A DNA stretch of 64,000 bases from Bacillota bacterium (GTDB taxonomy: Bacteria; Bacillota; Clostridia; Acetivibrionales; JAEZXR01), in contig JAEZXR010000018.1 of the NCBI GenBank assembly GCA_023419605.1, forward strand, positions 62,001 through 126,000. Reading direction: 5' to 3'. The notes below the pieces were generated by a model that made no database searches, was not told where the DNA came from, and saw nothing but the letters and a program-made list of their open reading frames with translations. Every line of letters begins with the position of its first letter. Positions within the stretch are counted from its first letter, which is position 1. Shown piece by piece: positions 50,087-59,554 of the stretch. A program made the position numbers and the translations under genes.

Positions 50087-50653
50087 ATGAAAAAGAATAT
50101 GGTAATAAGGCTACTCTCTCTCGTAATCATTGTGATGTCTCTTTCCTTTTCTACCGTGGGTGCCTCTTCAGCCGGTGCAGCAGCTACTCAGAAAATAAAC
50201 GCTATTGTACGCCTGGGCATATTTAAGGGTGATCCCGACGGGAACCTGAGAATGAATGAGAAAATCATTCGTAGCGAATTGGTTACTGCCTTTGTCAGAG
50301 CGGTCGGAATGGAGAATGATAAAAATAAGCTGAATCTTGCATTCAAAGATATCGATTCCACCCATTGGGCATATAATTTCATAGGAATCGCTGTAAATAA
50401 CGGTCTGATTACCGGATATCCGGATAATACAGTGGGGCCCGACAGGTTTATAACCTATTCAGAAGCCCTTACTCTGATCATACGGACACTGGGATACCAG
50501 GAAGTACTAAGTTCAGGGAATTGGCCGGATAATGTAATAAAGAAGTGCCAGGAACTGGGAGTCATCTCCGGTTCTTCTGTTCCTAAAGATAAGGAACTCA
50601 CCCGGGAAGAGGTAGCTTCCCTCATATATAATGCGTTAACCGTAGAATTTTAG
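50087..50653 (+). CDS. Small secreted SLH-domain protein
   Basis: The 188-residue protein has a signal peptide ending near SSAGA, then three SLH repeats and nothing else: IVRLGIFKGDPDGNLRMNEK, FKDIDSTHWAYNFIGIAVNN with GYPDNTVGPDRFI, and a last one ending in LTREEVASLIYNAL. It would bind wall polymer. Without any effector domain it may act as a spacer or cap at SLH-binding sites. A promoter precedes it. The following membrane protein gene is 39 bases downstream. Confidence 0.92.
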   Translation: MKKNMVIRLLSLVIIVMSLSFSTVGASSAGAAATQKINAIVRLGIFKGDPDGNLRMNEKIIRSELVTAFVRAVGMENDKNKLNLAFKDIDSTHWAYNFIGIAVNNGLITGYPDNTVGPDRFITYSEALTLIIRTLGYQEVLSSGNWPDNVIKKCQELGVISGSSVPKDKELTREEVASLIYNALTVEF

Positions 50654-50692
50654 TTCCGGAGCCGCAAGGCTCCGGATGGTAGGAGTGTTCAG

Positions 50693-51199
50693 ATGCAATC
50701 ACAAGGCTTGATTTTTGCCCTTCTTATGCTGTCGGCAATACCACTTTCATTAATTTTATCCGATCATGAGGTTTTTTTTATCATCGCCGGCTTTTATTTA
50801 CTCGTTACTTCCATTAAAAACTCTCATGTGCACTCCTTGCGGAGGTATCAAAAAATGCTTTCCTTGTTTGGTGATAGCGATGCAGAGGAATATGAGGAAG
50901 AAACAAGCCTTGATTTCAGGAAAATCAATACAGGTACAAGGATTGTCAAGAGCCTGATTATTATCCTCTTCATCCTCTACTGCAACTTTTATACTTCCAG
51001 CCTGTTCTTTGATTTGCTTACTACATTTATCTGTGTCTACCATATTAATGACATAATAATGTACCTAAAGCACTATAAGAGCAACCATCCTTTGAAGATA
51101 AGTAAACTAAAGGGCTTGGCATTTCTAGGTGTAAATTTTGCAACAGCGGTTTTAATCATTGTTGTCGCCTTCAACAAGTTTACCCGTTATAAGATATAA
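50693..51199 (+). CDS. Small membrane protein of unknown function
   Basis: I recognise no family. The 168 residues contain hydrophobic segments at about 5-22, 26-42, 82-105 and 140-162. A charged stretch with an acidic cluster (GDSDAEEYEEETSLDF) lies between the second and third. It is preceded by a GGAG-type site and lies close behind the small SLH-protein gene, so the two are probably co-transcribed. A strong terminator follows at 51215. Confidence 0.7.
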   Translation: MQSQGLIFALLMLSAIPLSLILSDHEVFFIIAGFYLLVTSIKNSHVHSLRRYQKMLSLFGDSDAEEYEEETSLDFRKINTGTRIVKSLIIILFILYCNFYTSSLFFDLLTTFICVYHINDIIMYLKHYKSNHPLKISKLKGLAFLGVNFATAVLIIVVAFNKFTRYKI

Positions 51200-51214
51200 A
51201 TTTGGATTTTCCTT

Positions 51215-51246
51215 AAAGGGAGCACGGTCCGCCGTGCTCCCTTTCT
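51215..51246 (+). terminator. Terminator before the gltB leader
   Basis: AAAGGGAGCACGG (51215-51227) pairs perfectly with 51232-51244 around TCCG and runs into T-rich sequence. Confidence 0.85.
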
Positions 51247-51422
51247 ACGCAGCTTGAATAGGGATAGTCCCTACTTTCAATAAATTCTGCCAAAATACAG
51301 CTTTTACCAGGCCCTGACGTCATTATACACAAATTCCTCCGCAGTACAGTGGATCTCACTATACAATTTGCAAGAATATTACATCCAAATTGCATATTTT
51401 TAATTTTTTTTTATAAAAACTA

Positions 51423-51451
51423 TTGAATGCACTGTAGGTGCGTGCTATAAT
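51423..51451 (+). promoter_or_regulatory. Promoter of gltBD
   Basis: TTGAAT (51423-51428), a 17-base spacer and a perfect TATAAT (51446-51451) predict transcription from about 51458, giving a leader of about 270 bases before gltB. Confidence 0.75.
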
Positions 51452-51457
51452 TAAAAT

Positions 51458-51490
51458 ACTAAAATTATAGTTGGTTTCCATAATTTTAGT
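51458..51490 (+). promoter_or_regulatory. Perfect inverted repeat at the gltB transcript 5' end
   Basis: ACTAAAATTAT pairs perfectly with ATAATTTTAGT (11 bp) around an 11-base loop. It would form the very first hairpin of the transcript, or act as an operator just after the start site. Confidence 0.5.
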
Positions 51491-51514
51491 ACATTCATCG
51501 GAATAAAACACTTA

Positions 51515-51574
51515 AATATACGCAAGGGTGTGTATGTTAGCCAGGAAATGAAGGACGTACTCAATGAGGAGGAT
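51515..51574 (+). promoter_or_regulatory. Probable ANTAR-protein antitermination element in gltB leader
   Basis: The first hairpin (51515-51538) has a 9-bp stem, AATATACGC with GTGTATGTT, and a six-base loop AAGGGT. The second hairpin (around 51557-51574) has a CTC/GAG closing stem and a six-base loop AATGAG. Both loops have A at position 1 and G at position 4, the known consensus for RNA sites bound by ANTAR-domain proteins. The 5' arm of the second hairpin is also the 5' arm of the terminator that follows. Forming the second hairpin would thus block termination. The second stem is weak beyond three pairs, so confidence is moderate. Confidence 0.6.
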
Positions 51575-51605
51575 ATGTTGCTTTTGTTGTGTACGTCTTT
51601 TTTTT
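51554..51605 (+). terminator. Conditional terminator in gltB leader
   Basis: GACGTAC (51554-51560) pairs with GTACGTC (51591-51597). The stem continues inward by CAAT with GTTG after one mismatch, and eight T follow. It lies 126 bases before gltB and would stop the operon unless antitermination occurs. Confidence 0.75.
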
Positions 51606-51731
51606 ATACATTAAAATACCCCCTTTTAAGGCAAGTAAAATTGCCTATTTTTTACCGGAATTTTTTTTGCAGGATTTTGATTTTAATATTTCATTTTTAA
51701 CCAATTTGTATAGTAGAGAGGTTGTTGCAGT

Positions 51732-54700
51732 ATGGCGCAGAATGGATTACCGCCCCGACAGGGTCTTTATGACCCACAGCATGAACACGACGCTTGTGGT
51801 ATCGGTTTTGTTGTAGACATGAAAGGGAGAAAATCCCACAAAACAGTAACCCAAGCCCTCACCATCCTTATGAATTTAAACCATCGTGGTGGCTGTGGCT
51901 CTGAAGCAAATACCGGAGATGGAGCCGGAATTCTTATCCAGCTTCCTCACGCCTTTTTTGCGAAAGAGTGTCCCACAGAAGGAATTTCTTTACCTGAGCC
52001 GGGAGAATATGGCGTCGGTATGGTTTTCCTATCCCCCGATAAAGCAGTACGGGAGCATTGTGAAAAAGTCTTTGAGACTATTATTAAAGAAGAAGGGCAG
52101 ACATTATTAGGCTGGAGGACACTTCCTGTCGATGCTTCCTCTCTCGGAAGCATGGCAAAATCATGTATGCCGCATATGCGTCAGGTATTTATCGGTAAAA
52201 GCAATACTATTAAAATTGGCATGGATTTTGAAAGAAAACTATATATTATTCGCAAGCGTGTGGAAAAAGCGCTCCGATATGCCAAAACCAATGCCTGTGA
52301 GTTTTTCTATGTAGCCAGTCTATCCTCACAGACCATCGTGTATAAAGGCATGCTGACTGCGGATCAGGTAGGGGCGTACTATAAGGATCTGATGGAGCCA
52401 TCGGTTGAAACGGCCCTGGCGCTTGTTCACTCACGTTACAGTACAAATACATTCCCCAGTTGGGAACGCGCACATCCCAATCGGTATATCATTCATAACG
52501 GCGAGATCAATACACTGCGTGGAAATGTGAACTGGATGTACTCACGCCAATCAAAGCTGCAATCCGCCCTTTTCGGGGAAGAGCTTGCGAAGGTGCTTCC
52601 GGTTATAAACGCAGATGGAAGTGACTCCGCCATGTTCGACAACTGCCTTGAATTCTTGATGCTGTCCGGCAGATCTATGGCACATTCCGCCATGATGATG
52701 ATACCGGAACCCTGGTCCAATCATGAAAGCATGAGTGATGAGAAGAAGGCCTTTTACGAATATCACAGCTGCTTATTGGAGCCCTGGGACGGTCCGGCTG
52801 CCATGGCATTTACAGACGGTGTACGTGTGGGAGCCCTTCTTGACAGAAACGGGCTTCGTCCGGCCCGGTACTATGTAACAAAGGATGATCTGGTTATTAT
52901 GGCTTCCGAAGTGGGTGTTCTGGACATTCCACCGGAGGACATTCTCTATAAGGAACGCCTTCGTCCGGGCAGAATGCTTTTGGTTGATACGGAAGAAGGA
53001 AGAATTATCAGCGATGATGAATTGAAGCATAAAATTGCGTCGGAGCAGCCCTACCGGCAGTGGCTTGAGGAACACCTCATTACCCTTGAGGAACTCCCGG
53101 AAGCCCCACATCTTCCGGAACCGGAACATGAAACGGTATTGCAGCGCCAAAAGGCTTTCGGTTACACCTATGAAGACCTGCGGGTAATTCTGACCCCTAT
53201 GGCGCAAGAAGGTGTTGATCCTGTAGGTGCTATGGGAACAGACACGCCGCTGGCAGTTTTATCCGATAAGCCGCAGCTTCTGTACAACTACTTCAAGCAG
53301 TTGTTTGCCCAGGTTACAAATCCGCCCATTGATGCCCTGCGTGAAGAAATTATTACAGCTACCGAAACCTACATGGGAACGGAAGGAAACCTGGTAAACC
53401 CGGAGCCTTCCAGCTGCCGGCAGATCAAGATCAAAACCCCCATAATCGATAACGATCAGCTGGCGAAGCTTCACCATATTCGTCGTGACGGCTTTAAGTC
53501 AGTAACACTACCCATCCTCTTTAATACCGCAGAAGGCGGAAAAGGACTGGAAGCTGCTATGGAGAATCTTTTCCGGAATGCAGACCAGGCGATTGAAGAA
53601 GGCAACAATATCCTCATACTATCCGATCGGGGCGTTAACAGCGAGAATGCAGCCATCCCTGCTCTACTGGCCCTCTCCGGTTTGCATCACCATCTGATAC
53701 GGAAAGAAACCCGTACCGCTGTCAGCCTAGTAATTGAATCCGGTGAGCCAAGGGAAGTTCATCATTTTGCGGTGCTAATCGGTTATGGTGCATCCGCCAT
53801 TAACCCATACCTGGCTTTTGAATCCCTGGATGATATGATCCGTCAGGGACTTCTGACGAATATCGATCATCATAAGGCGGTTTCGAAATACATTAAAGCT
53901 GTAACCAAAGGTGTTGTCAAGATTCTCTCCAAGATGGGAATCTCTACAATCCAAAGTTATCAGGCTGCTCAAATTTTTGAGGCCCTGGGACTGGATCAGT
54001 CCGTAATTGATAAATATTTTACCTGGACACCTTCCCGTATCGGAGGTGCGGACATCAATGCCATCGCTGAAGAAACCCATAAACGCCACTCGCGGGCTTT
54101 CAGCGAACACCAGGCTGAGGACCCGACTCTGGACCCTGGCGGCGACTACCAGTGGAGAAAAGATGGAGAAGAGCATCTGTATAATCCTGAAACCATTCAT
54201 AAGCTCCAATTGGCATGCCGTACCAATAGCGTTGAATTATATAGAGATTATGCAAAGCATATAAATGATCAGACACAAAAGCATTATACCCTTCGCGGGC
54301 TTATGGAGTTCAAACTGGCGGAAAATCCGATTCCTCTGGAGGAGGTAGAATCCGTTGAGTCCATTGTGAAACGCTTTAAGACAGGAGCCATGTCCTATGG
54401 TTCCATCAGCCAGGAAGCCCATGAGGCTTTGGCTATAGCCATGAACCGGATTGGTGGAAAAAGCAATACGGGAGAGGGCGGAGAAGATCCGGCCCGTTTT
54501 GAGCCCCTACCCAACGGTGATTCAAAATGCAGTGCCATCAAACAGGTGGCTTCGGGAAGGTTTGGTGTAACCAGCCATTATCTGGTGAATGCAAAGGAAA
54601 TTCAGATTAAGATGGCCCAGGGTGCTAAACCCGGTGAAGGCGGACAGCTGCCGGGACGCAAGGTGTACCCATGGGTTGCCCGTACCCGTCACTCAACACC

Positions 54701-56330
54701 GGGTGTAGGTCTTATTTCACCACCGCCGCATCATGATATCTATTCCATTGAGGACTTGGCTGAGCTGATCCACGACCTTAAGAATGCCAATGATCAGGCA
54801 CGTGTCAGTGTAAAGCTGGTCTCTGAAGTAGGAGTAGGTACCATTGCTGCGGGTGTTGCCAAAGGGCGTGCCGATGTTATCCTTATCAGCGGATATGACG
54901 GTGGTACCGGTGCATCACCCAGAACCAGCCTCAAGCATGCAGGTCTCCCCTGGGAGCTTGGCCTGGCGGAAACACATCAGACCCTGCTTCTTAACAATCT
55001 GCGCAGCCGCGTGGTGGTTGAAGCGGACGGAAAGCTGATGACAGGGCGTGACGTAGTTATCGCGGCACTGCTAGGAGCCGAGGAATATGGGTTTGCTACA
55101 GCGCCGCTGGTAGTTCTCGGCTGTGTCATGATGCGGGTATGTAACCTTGATACCTGTCCTGTCGGTGTAGCAACACAGAATCCGGAGCTGCGGAAGAAAT
55201 TTGCCGGCAAACCGGAATATGTCGTAAACTTTATGTATTTCATAGCGCAGGAAATGCGGGAGTGGATGGCAAAGCTGGGCTTCAGGACTATCGATGAGAT
55301 GATCGGAAGAACAGACAGACTGGAAATGTCAAAAGCCATCAGTCACTATAAGGCAAAAGGACTGGATTACTCCAATATCCTTTACCAACCGGAATTACCT
55401 GCAGACTATGGACGTTACTGCCAGATGGAACAAGACCATGAACTGGATAAGTCACTGGACAAGGCAGTTCTGCTGAAATTGTGCAAACCCGCTTTGGAAA
55501 AGAAGGAAACAGTTTCCGCAACCCTGCCCATATGCAATACAAACCGTGTGGTAGGTACCATACTGGGAAGTGAAGTTACCAGACGCTATGGCGGAGCCGG
55601 ATTACCGCAGGATACCATTATACTCCACTTCCAGGGATCGGCCGGACAGAGTTTCGGAGCCTTTGTACCAAAGGGTATTACGCTGATGCTTGAAGGCGAT
55701 TCCAACGATTACATCGGGAAGGGCCTCTCCGGCGGTAAGATTATTGTTTATCCTTCCACTGCCGCCACCTTTGTACCTGAAGAAAACATTATCGTAGGCA
55801 ATGTTGCCTTATATGGTGCAACCAGCGGTGAAGCCTACATTCGCGGAGTCGCCGGTGAAAGGTTCTGTGTGAGAAACAGCGGTGTCCATGCTGTAGTCGA
55901 AGCGGTAGGTGATCACGGTTGTGAGTATATGACCGGAGGACGTGTTGTTGTCCTGGGTCCTACAGGCAGAAACTTTGCAGCCGGCATGTCCGGTGGTATC
56001 GCCTATGTGCTGGATGCCGACGGAACCTTTGAGACCCGGTGCAACAAGGAAATGGTGGATATCGAGCTTTTGGATGACGAGAATGATATCGACGAACTTA
56101 AAACCATGATTGAAAATCACGTTAAATATACCGGAAGCGGACTTGGCAGCAATATCTTGAAGCTCTGGGATGAAATACTTCCGAAGTTCCGCAAGGTAAT
56201 ACCAAGAGATTATAAGAGAATGCTCCAGGCCATTAAGCAAGTGCAGGAAGAAGGACTTAGCGGTGAGGAAGCACTCATGGCAGCCTTTGATGCAAACAAT
56301 AGAGACTTGGCACGAGTAGGAGGGAACTAA
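51732..56330 (+). CDS. gltB: Glutamate synthase (NADPH-type), large subunit
   Basis: GltB converts glutamine and 2-oxoglutarate to two glutamates with GltD. The 1532-residue protein is full length. The N-terminal glutaminase uses the cysteine of HDACGIGFVVD, residue 22, exposed after removal of a short leader peptide. The central FMN-binding synthase domain shows SEVGVGTIAAGVAKGRADVI then GYDGGTGASP. The 3Fe-4S cluster motif is CVMMRVCNLDTCPVG (C-x5-C-x4-C). The C-terminal beta-helix domain has the repeated G-x-x-G pattern (GATSGEAYIRG, GGIAYVLD). The leader RNA upstream carries a probable ANTAR antiterminator. gltD follows after one base. Confidence 0.97.
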   Translation: MAQNGLPPRQGLYDPQHEHDACGIGFVVDMKGRKSHKTVTQALTILMNLNHRGGCGSEANTGDGAGILIQLPHAFFAKECPTEGISLPEPGEYGVGMVFLSPDKAVREHCEKVFETIIKEEGQTLLGWRTLPVDASSLGSMAKSCMPHMRQVFIGKSNTIKIGMDFERKLYIIRKRVEKALRYAKTNACEFFYVASLSSQTIVYKGMLTADQVGAYYKDLMEPSVETALALVHSRYSTNTFPSWERAHPNRYIIHNGEINTLRGNVNWMYSRQSKLQSALFGEELAKVLPVINADGSDSAMFDNCLEFLMLSGRSMAHSAMMMIPEPWSNHESMSDEKKAFYEYHSCLLEPWDGPAAMAFTDGVRVGALLDRNGLRPARYYVTKDDLVIMASEVGVLDIPPEDILYKERLRPGRMLLVDTEEGRIISDDELKHKIASEQPYRQWLEEHLITLEELPEAPHLPEPEHETVLQRQKAFGYTYEDLRVILTPMAQEGVDPVGAMGTDTPLAVLSDKPQLLYNYFKQLFAQVTNPPIDALREEIITATETYMGTEGNLVNPEPSSCRQIKIKTPIIDNDQLAKLHHIRRDGFKSVTLPILFNTAEGGKGLEAAMENLFRNADQAIEEGNNILILSDRGVNSENAAIPALLALSGLHHHLIRKETRTAVSLVIESGEPREVHHFAVLIGYGASAINPYLAFESLDDMIRQGLLTNIDHHKAVSKYIKAVTKGVVKILSKMGISTIQSYQAAQIFEALGLDQSVIDKYFTWTPSRIGGADINAIAEETHKRHSRAFSEHQAEDPTLDPGGDYQWRKDGEEHLYNPETIHKLQLACRTNSVELYRDYAKHINDQTQKHYTLRGLMEFKLAENPIPLEEVESVESIVKRFKTGAMSYGSISQEAHEALAIAMNRIGGKSNTGEGGEDPARFEPLPNGDSKCSAIKQVASGRFGVTSHYLVNAKEIQIKMAQGAKPGEGGQLPGRKVYPWVARTRHSTPGVGLISPPPHHDIYSIEDLAELIHDLKNANDQARVSVKLVSEVGVGTIAAGVAKGRADVILISGYDGGTGASPRTSLKHAGLPWELGLAETHQTLLLNNLRSRVVVEADGKLMTGRDVVIAALLGAEEYGFATAPLVVLGCVMMRVCNLDTCPVGVATQNPELRKKFAGKPEYVVNFMYFIAQEMREWMAKLGFRTIDEMIGRTDRLEMSKAISHYKAKGLDYSNILYQPELPADYGRYCQMEQDHELDKSLDKAVLLKLCKPALEKKETVSATLPICNTNRVVGTILGSEVTRRYGGAGLPQDTIILHFQGSAGQSFGAFVPKGITLMLEGDSNDYIGKGLSGGKIIVYPSTAATFVPEENIIVGNVALYGATSGEAYIRGVAGERFCVRNSGVHAVVEAVGDHGCEYMTGGRVVVLGPTGRNFAAGMSGGIAYVLDADGTFETRCNKEMVDIELLDDENDIDELKTMIENHVKYTGSGLGSNILKLWDEILPKFRKVIPRDYKRMLQAIKQVQEEGLSGEEALMAAFDANNRDLARVGGN

Positions 56331-56331
56331 T

Positions 56332-57819
56332 ATGGGTAAGCCAACAGGATTTATGGAATACAAACGTGAACTTCCCGAAGATCGTGCGCCTTTGGAGCGT
56401 ATCAATGATTGGGAAGAGTTTCATCTTCTCTTTAACGAAGAAAAGCAGCGTACCCAGGCGGCACGTTGTATGGACTGCGGAATTCCTTTTTGCCATACCG
56501 GTATTCTGATCAATGGAATGGCTTCCGGCTGTCCCATTAATAACCTTATACCTGAATGGAATGATCTCATTTACAGAGGACTTTGGAAGGAAGCTTTGAA
56601 CCGTCTCCTTAGAACAAACAACTTCCCAGAATTCACGGGGAGAGTTTGTCCGGCTCCCTGTGAAGGTTCCTGTACTGTAGGAATTAATGACCCGCAAGTT
56701 ACTATAAAAAATAATGAATGCACGATTATCGATCGGGCTTTTGAGGAAGGTTGGATTCAGCCCCGGCCTCCTCAAAAACGTACAGGGAAGAAGATAGCCG
56801 TTGTAGGCTCGGGACCTTCCGGTCTCGCCTGCGCTGACCAGTTGAATAAGGTAGGCCACTCCGTCACAGTATTTGAGCGCGCTGACCGTCCCGGTGGCCT
56901 TCTCATGTACGGTATTCCCAATATGAAGCTGGATAAGAAAAAAGTAGTACAACGCAGAATCGATCTCATGACGGCAGAGGGTGTGACTTTTGTAACGAAT
57001 ACGGAAGTTGGAAAAGACTACCCCACAGACAGGCTCCTCAAAGAATTTGATGCCGTTGTACTTTGTGGCGGTGCTACCAAGCCCCGTGACCTTCCGGCAG
57101 AAGGCAGAAATCTAAAAGGTATACACTTTGCCATGGAGTTCCTCCATAAGAACACCAAGAGCCTTTTGGACTCAAACCTTAAGGACGGCAACCATCTCTG
57201 TGCCAAAGATAAAGATATTATCATTATCGGGGGTGGAGACACCGGAACCGACTGCGTTGGTACTTCCATCCGGCATGGCTGCCGAACCGTTCACCAGTTC
57301 GAGATTCTTCCTCAGCCGCCACAGGCACGTACCCCGGATAATCCCTGGCCGCAGTGGCCGAAGGTTCTTAAAACCGATTACGGCCAGGAAGAAGCCATTG
57401 CCTTATACGGAGCTGATCCCAGGCAATACTGTATTACCACAAAGAAATTTATGGGTGATGAGGAAGGCCAGGTGAAGGAAGTTCATACCGTTCAGATCGA
57501 GTGGAAAAAAGACGAAGCAGGACGTTTTATTCCTGTAGAGATACCGGGTACCGAGAAGATATGGCCTGCACAATTGGTATTACTGGCCATGGGCTTCCTG
57601 GGTCCGGATGAAACCGTCATTGACCCGTTAGGCATAGAGCGAGACCCTCGTTCCAATGTGAAAGCCGAGTATGGAAAACATGAAACCAACATCAAGGGCG
57701 TGTTCACCGCAGGTGACATGCGCCGAGGCCAAAGCCTTGTAGTATGGGCCATCAATGAAGGCCGGAGTGCTGCGAGAGAAGTTGACAAATACCTCGTGGG
57801 GTATACAAATTTACCTTGA
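56332..57819 (+). CDS. gltD: Glutamate synthase, small subunit
   Basis: GltD passes electrons from NADPH through FAD and iron-sulfur clusters to GltB. The 495-residue protein has two N-terminal cysteine groups for [4Fe-4S] clusters (CMDCGIPFCHTG with GCPINN, and CPAPCEGSC). The FAD-binding motif is VGSGPSGLACADQLNKVGHS and the NADPH-binding motif is IIIGGGDTGTDCVG. The end has GVFTAGDMRRGQSLVVWAI, typical of the family. It begins one base after gltB and is followed by a 23-bp perfect hairpin. Confidence 0.97.
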   Translation: MGKPTGFMEYKRELPEDRAPLERINDWEEFHLLFNEEKQRTQAARCMDCGIPFCHTGILINGMASGCPINNLIPEWNDLIYRGLWKEALNRLLRTNNFPEFTGRVCPAPCEGSCTVGINDPQVTIKNNECTIIDRAFEEGWIQPRPPQKRTGKKIAVVGSGPSGLACADQLNKVGHSVTVFERADRPGGLLMYGIPNMKLDKKKVVQRRIDLMTAEGVTFVTNTEVGKDYPTDRLLKEFDAVVLCGGATKPRDLPAEGRNLKGIHFAMEFLHKNTKSLLDSNLKDGNHLCAKDKDIIIIGGGDTGTDCVGTSIRHGCRTVHQFEILPQPPQARTPDNPWPQWPKVLKTDYGQEEAIALYGADPRQYCITTKKFMGDEEGQVKEVHTVQIEWKKDEAGRFIPVEIPGTEKIWPAQLVLLAMGFLGPDETVIDPLGIERDPRSNVKAEYGKHETNIKGVFTAGDMRRGQSLVVWAINEGRSAAREVDKYLVGYTNLP

Positions 57820-57858
57820 TAACAATCTTCTCCCTAAATTCATATAGTAGTATTTTAA

Positions 57859-57910
57859 ATTCACAAATAGAAAGGGATAGGTGCACGCCTATCCCTTTCT
57901 ATTTGTGAAT
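57859..57910. terminator. Perfect 23-bp hairpin after gltD
   Basis: The arms 57859-57881 and 57888-57910 are exact complements around TGCACG. There is no T tract on the plus strand. It probably marks the end of the gltBD transcript, but such a long exact palindrome is unusual for a simple terminator. Confidence 0.55.
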
Positions 57911-57923
57911 CATTTCATCAGAA

Positions 57924-57963
57924 TTATCCACAGGCAACTGGTTTTTTTGCTTTTTTATCCACA
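57924..57963 (+). promoter_or_regulatory. Pair of perfect DnaA boxes
   Basis: TTATCCACA occurs at 57924-57932 and 57955-57963 in the same orientation, 31 bases apart. An AAAACACA / TGTGTTTT inverted repeat follows at 57967-57985. The rest of the 325-bp gap to the MFS gene is AT-rich and holds a TATAAT-like box near 58055. Confidence 0.5.
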
Positions 57964-58144
57964 ATTAAAACACAAACTGTGTTTTTCCTCTATAAATTTG
58001 ATGTCTTTTTACAAAGATGTTAATTTTTCTCTATCCCCTGTGTTTTTCCTATGCTATAATTATAAAACAAAAAGGTTAGGCAAAACTAACTATAAGTTAG
58101 GGTTTATTCTACTATTACATCACAGCGAATGAAAGGTTTGACAT

Positions 58145-59554
58145 ATGAAACTGGATATACATAAATTCCATACCGTTTTTACAATTTTTATTTTTGTAGC
58201 CCTGGCATCCCTGGACCATGCTGTAATCGGTCTCTTTCCCCCACTTTTTACCTCCATCTCTTCGGATCTTAACATAAACATTGCTTCACTGGGACTTATT
58301 TCTGCGGTAAGCTATTTTGTAATTTCTCTCTCTTCCGTCATTTGGGGATATTTGGCAGATAAGGGGAAAAGAAGACGTTTGATCATGATCGGCACCGTCC
58401 TGTGGTCTATTTCGGTTTTTTTGACCGCTTACAGCCACAGCTTTGCAGAGCTTATGTTTGCACAAATAATTACCGGTATTGGCCTGGGCTGTATCGGCTC
58501 CATCGGCTATAGTGTTTTAAGCGACTATATCCCCTATAAATGGCGTGGAACTCTTATGAGTCTCTGGGGTATGTCCCAGGGCTTCGGAGGCATTGCAGGC
58601 TCCCTTATGGCTTCCATTGTAGCTACCGAAACAAACTGGAGAAAGCCCTTTTTGATTATCGCTGTTTTAGGGCTGGTATTTACCTTTTTATACCTGTTTA
58701 TCAAAGAGCCCGTTAAAGGTGCTTCAGAACCTGAATTGCAGAACCTGGTCAAAGAAGGCTTTGAGTATAATTATTCCATCGATCTTTCGCAGATTGGAAA
58801 AATTATTTCAAAAAGGAGCAACCTATGGCTGATGCTGCAGGGTTTCTTTCTCAATACAACTACGGGAACCCTTATATGGCTGCCTACATTATATGCCTCG
58901 AAGATTGAAAAACTGGGCTATAACCTTTCTACAGCCATTATAGCTTCCGGATACCTCTTTGCCCTATTTCAGCTGGGGGGTCTGTTTTCGATGTATTTCG
59001 GCTATATAGGAGACAAGCTGCAAAAGCGTACAGACCGGGGCAGAGCCTTGCTTGGAGCGGCTTCGATATTTACAGCCATGCCCCTGTATATACTCATGTT
59101 TTCAATACCTTTGAAAACCCTAAGTCTTCCTGACAATGGAAGCCCCGTATCTATTTTCTGGAGAATTATCGATCAATTAACGTTTCATCCCAACCTCGGA
59201 TTTATCGTTATGTTTTTACTGGCTATCGGAGCGACTGCAGCCCAGTCCGCAAACATCCCCAATTGGCTTGCCCTGCTGACGGATGTAAACCTGCCGGAAC
59301 ACAGAGCCACGGCTTTCAGTATTGCAAACCTGATATCCGGTGCAGGAAGAGCCTTTGGAAATGCATTTATAGGCGTTGTGCTGACCCTGGCAGGCCGTCA
59401 CCTTCCCGAGCCTTACAACTACGTTATAACGATGAGCATATTCCAGCTTTTCTTTCTTCCTGCAGTATTCTGCTATTTGAAAGTATCCCGGACCGGGACC
59501 CGTGACATGAAATTTGTCCGGCTAAAACTGAAAAGACGGTCTCGCCTCAATTAA
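58145..59554 (+). CDS. Major facilitator superfamily transporter
   Basis: The 469-residue protein has about twelve membrane segments. The MFS signature between TM2 and TM3 is GYLADKGKRRRLIMIG, and the first domain has ITGIGLGCIGSIGYSVLSDY and WRGTLMSLWGMSQGFGG. The second half follows a cytoplasmic loop (about 200-230). Its long intracellular stretch and a proline/serine-containing loop near 325 make it slightly longer than usual. The substrate cannot be inferred; the pattern is similar to organic-acid or drug carriers. The GAAAGG site precedes the ATG. It overlaps the convergent TVP38 gene by four bases. Confidence 0.85.
   Translation: MKLDIHKFHTVFTIFIFVALASLDHAVIGLFPPLFTSISSDLNINIASLGLISAVSYFVISLSSVIWGYLADKGKRRRLIMIGTVLWSISVFLTAYSHSFAELMFAQIITGIGLGCIGSIGYSVLSDYIPYKWRGTLMSLWGMSQGFGGIAGSLMASIVATETNWRKPFLIIAVLGLVFTFLYLFIKEPVKGASEPELQNLVKEGFEYNYSIDLSQIGKIISKRSNLWLMLQGFFLNTTTGTLIWLPTLYASKIEKLGYNLSTAIIASGYLFALFQLGGLFSMYFGYIGDKLQKRTDRGRALLGAASIFTAMPLYILMFSIPLKTLSLPDNGSPVSIFWRIIDQLTFHPNLGFIVMFLLAIGATAAQSANIPNWLALLTDVNLPEHRATAFSIANLISGAGRAFGNAFIGVVLTLAGRHLPEPYNYVITMSIFQLFFLPAVFCYLKVSRTGTRDMKFVRLKLKRRSRLN

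Noticed and set aside
54977..55339. Minus-strand open frame within gltB
   Set aside because: It is a shadow of the strong codon pattern of gltB, as are the other antisense frames there.
57859..57963. A replication origin
   Set aside because: Only two DnaA boxes and no dnaA, dnaN or similar genes nearby.
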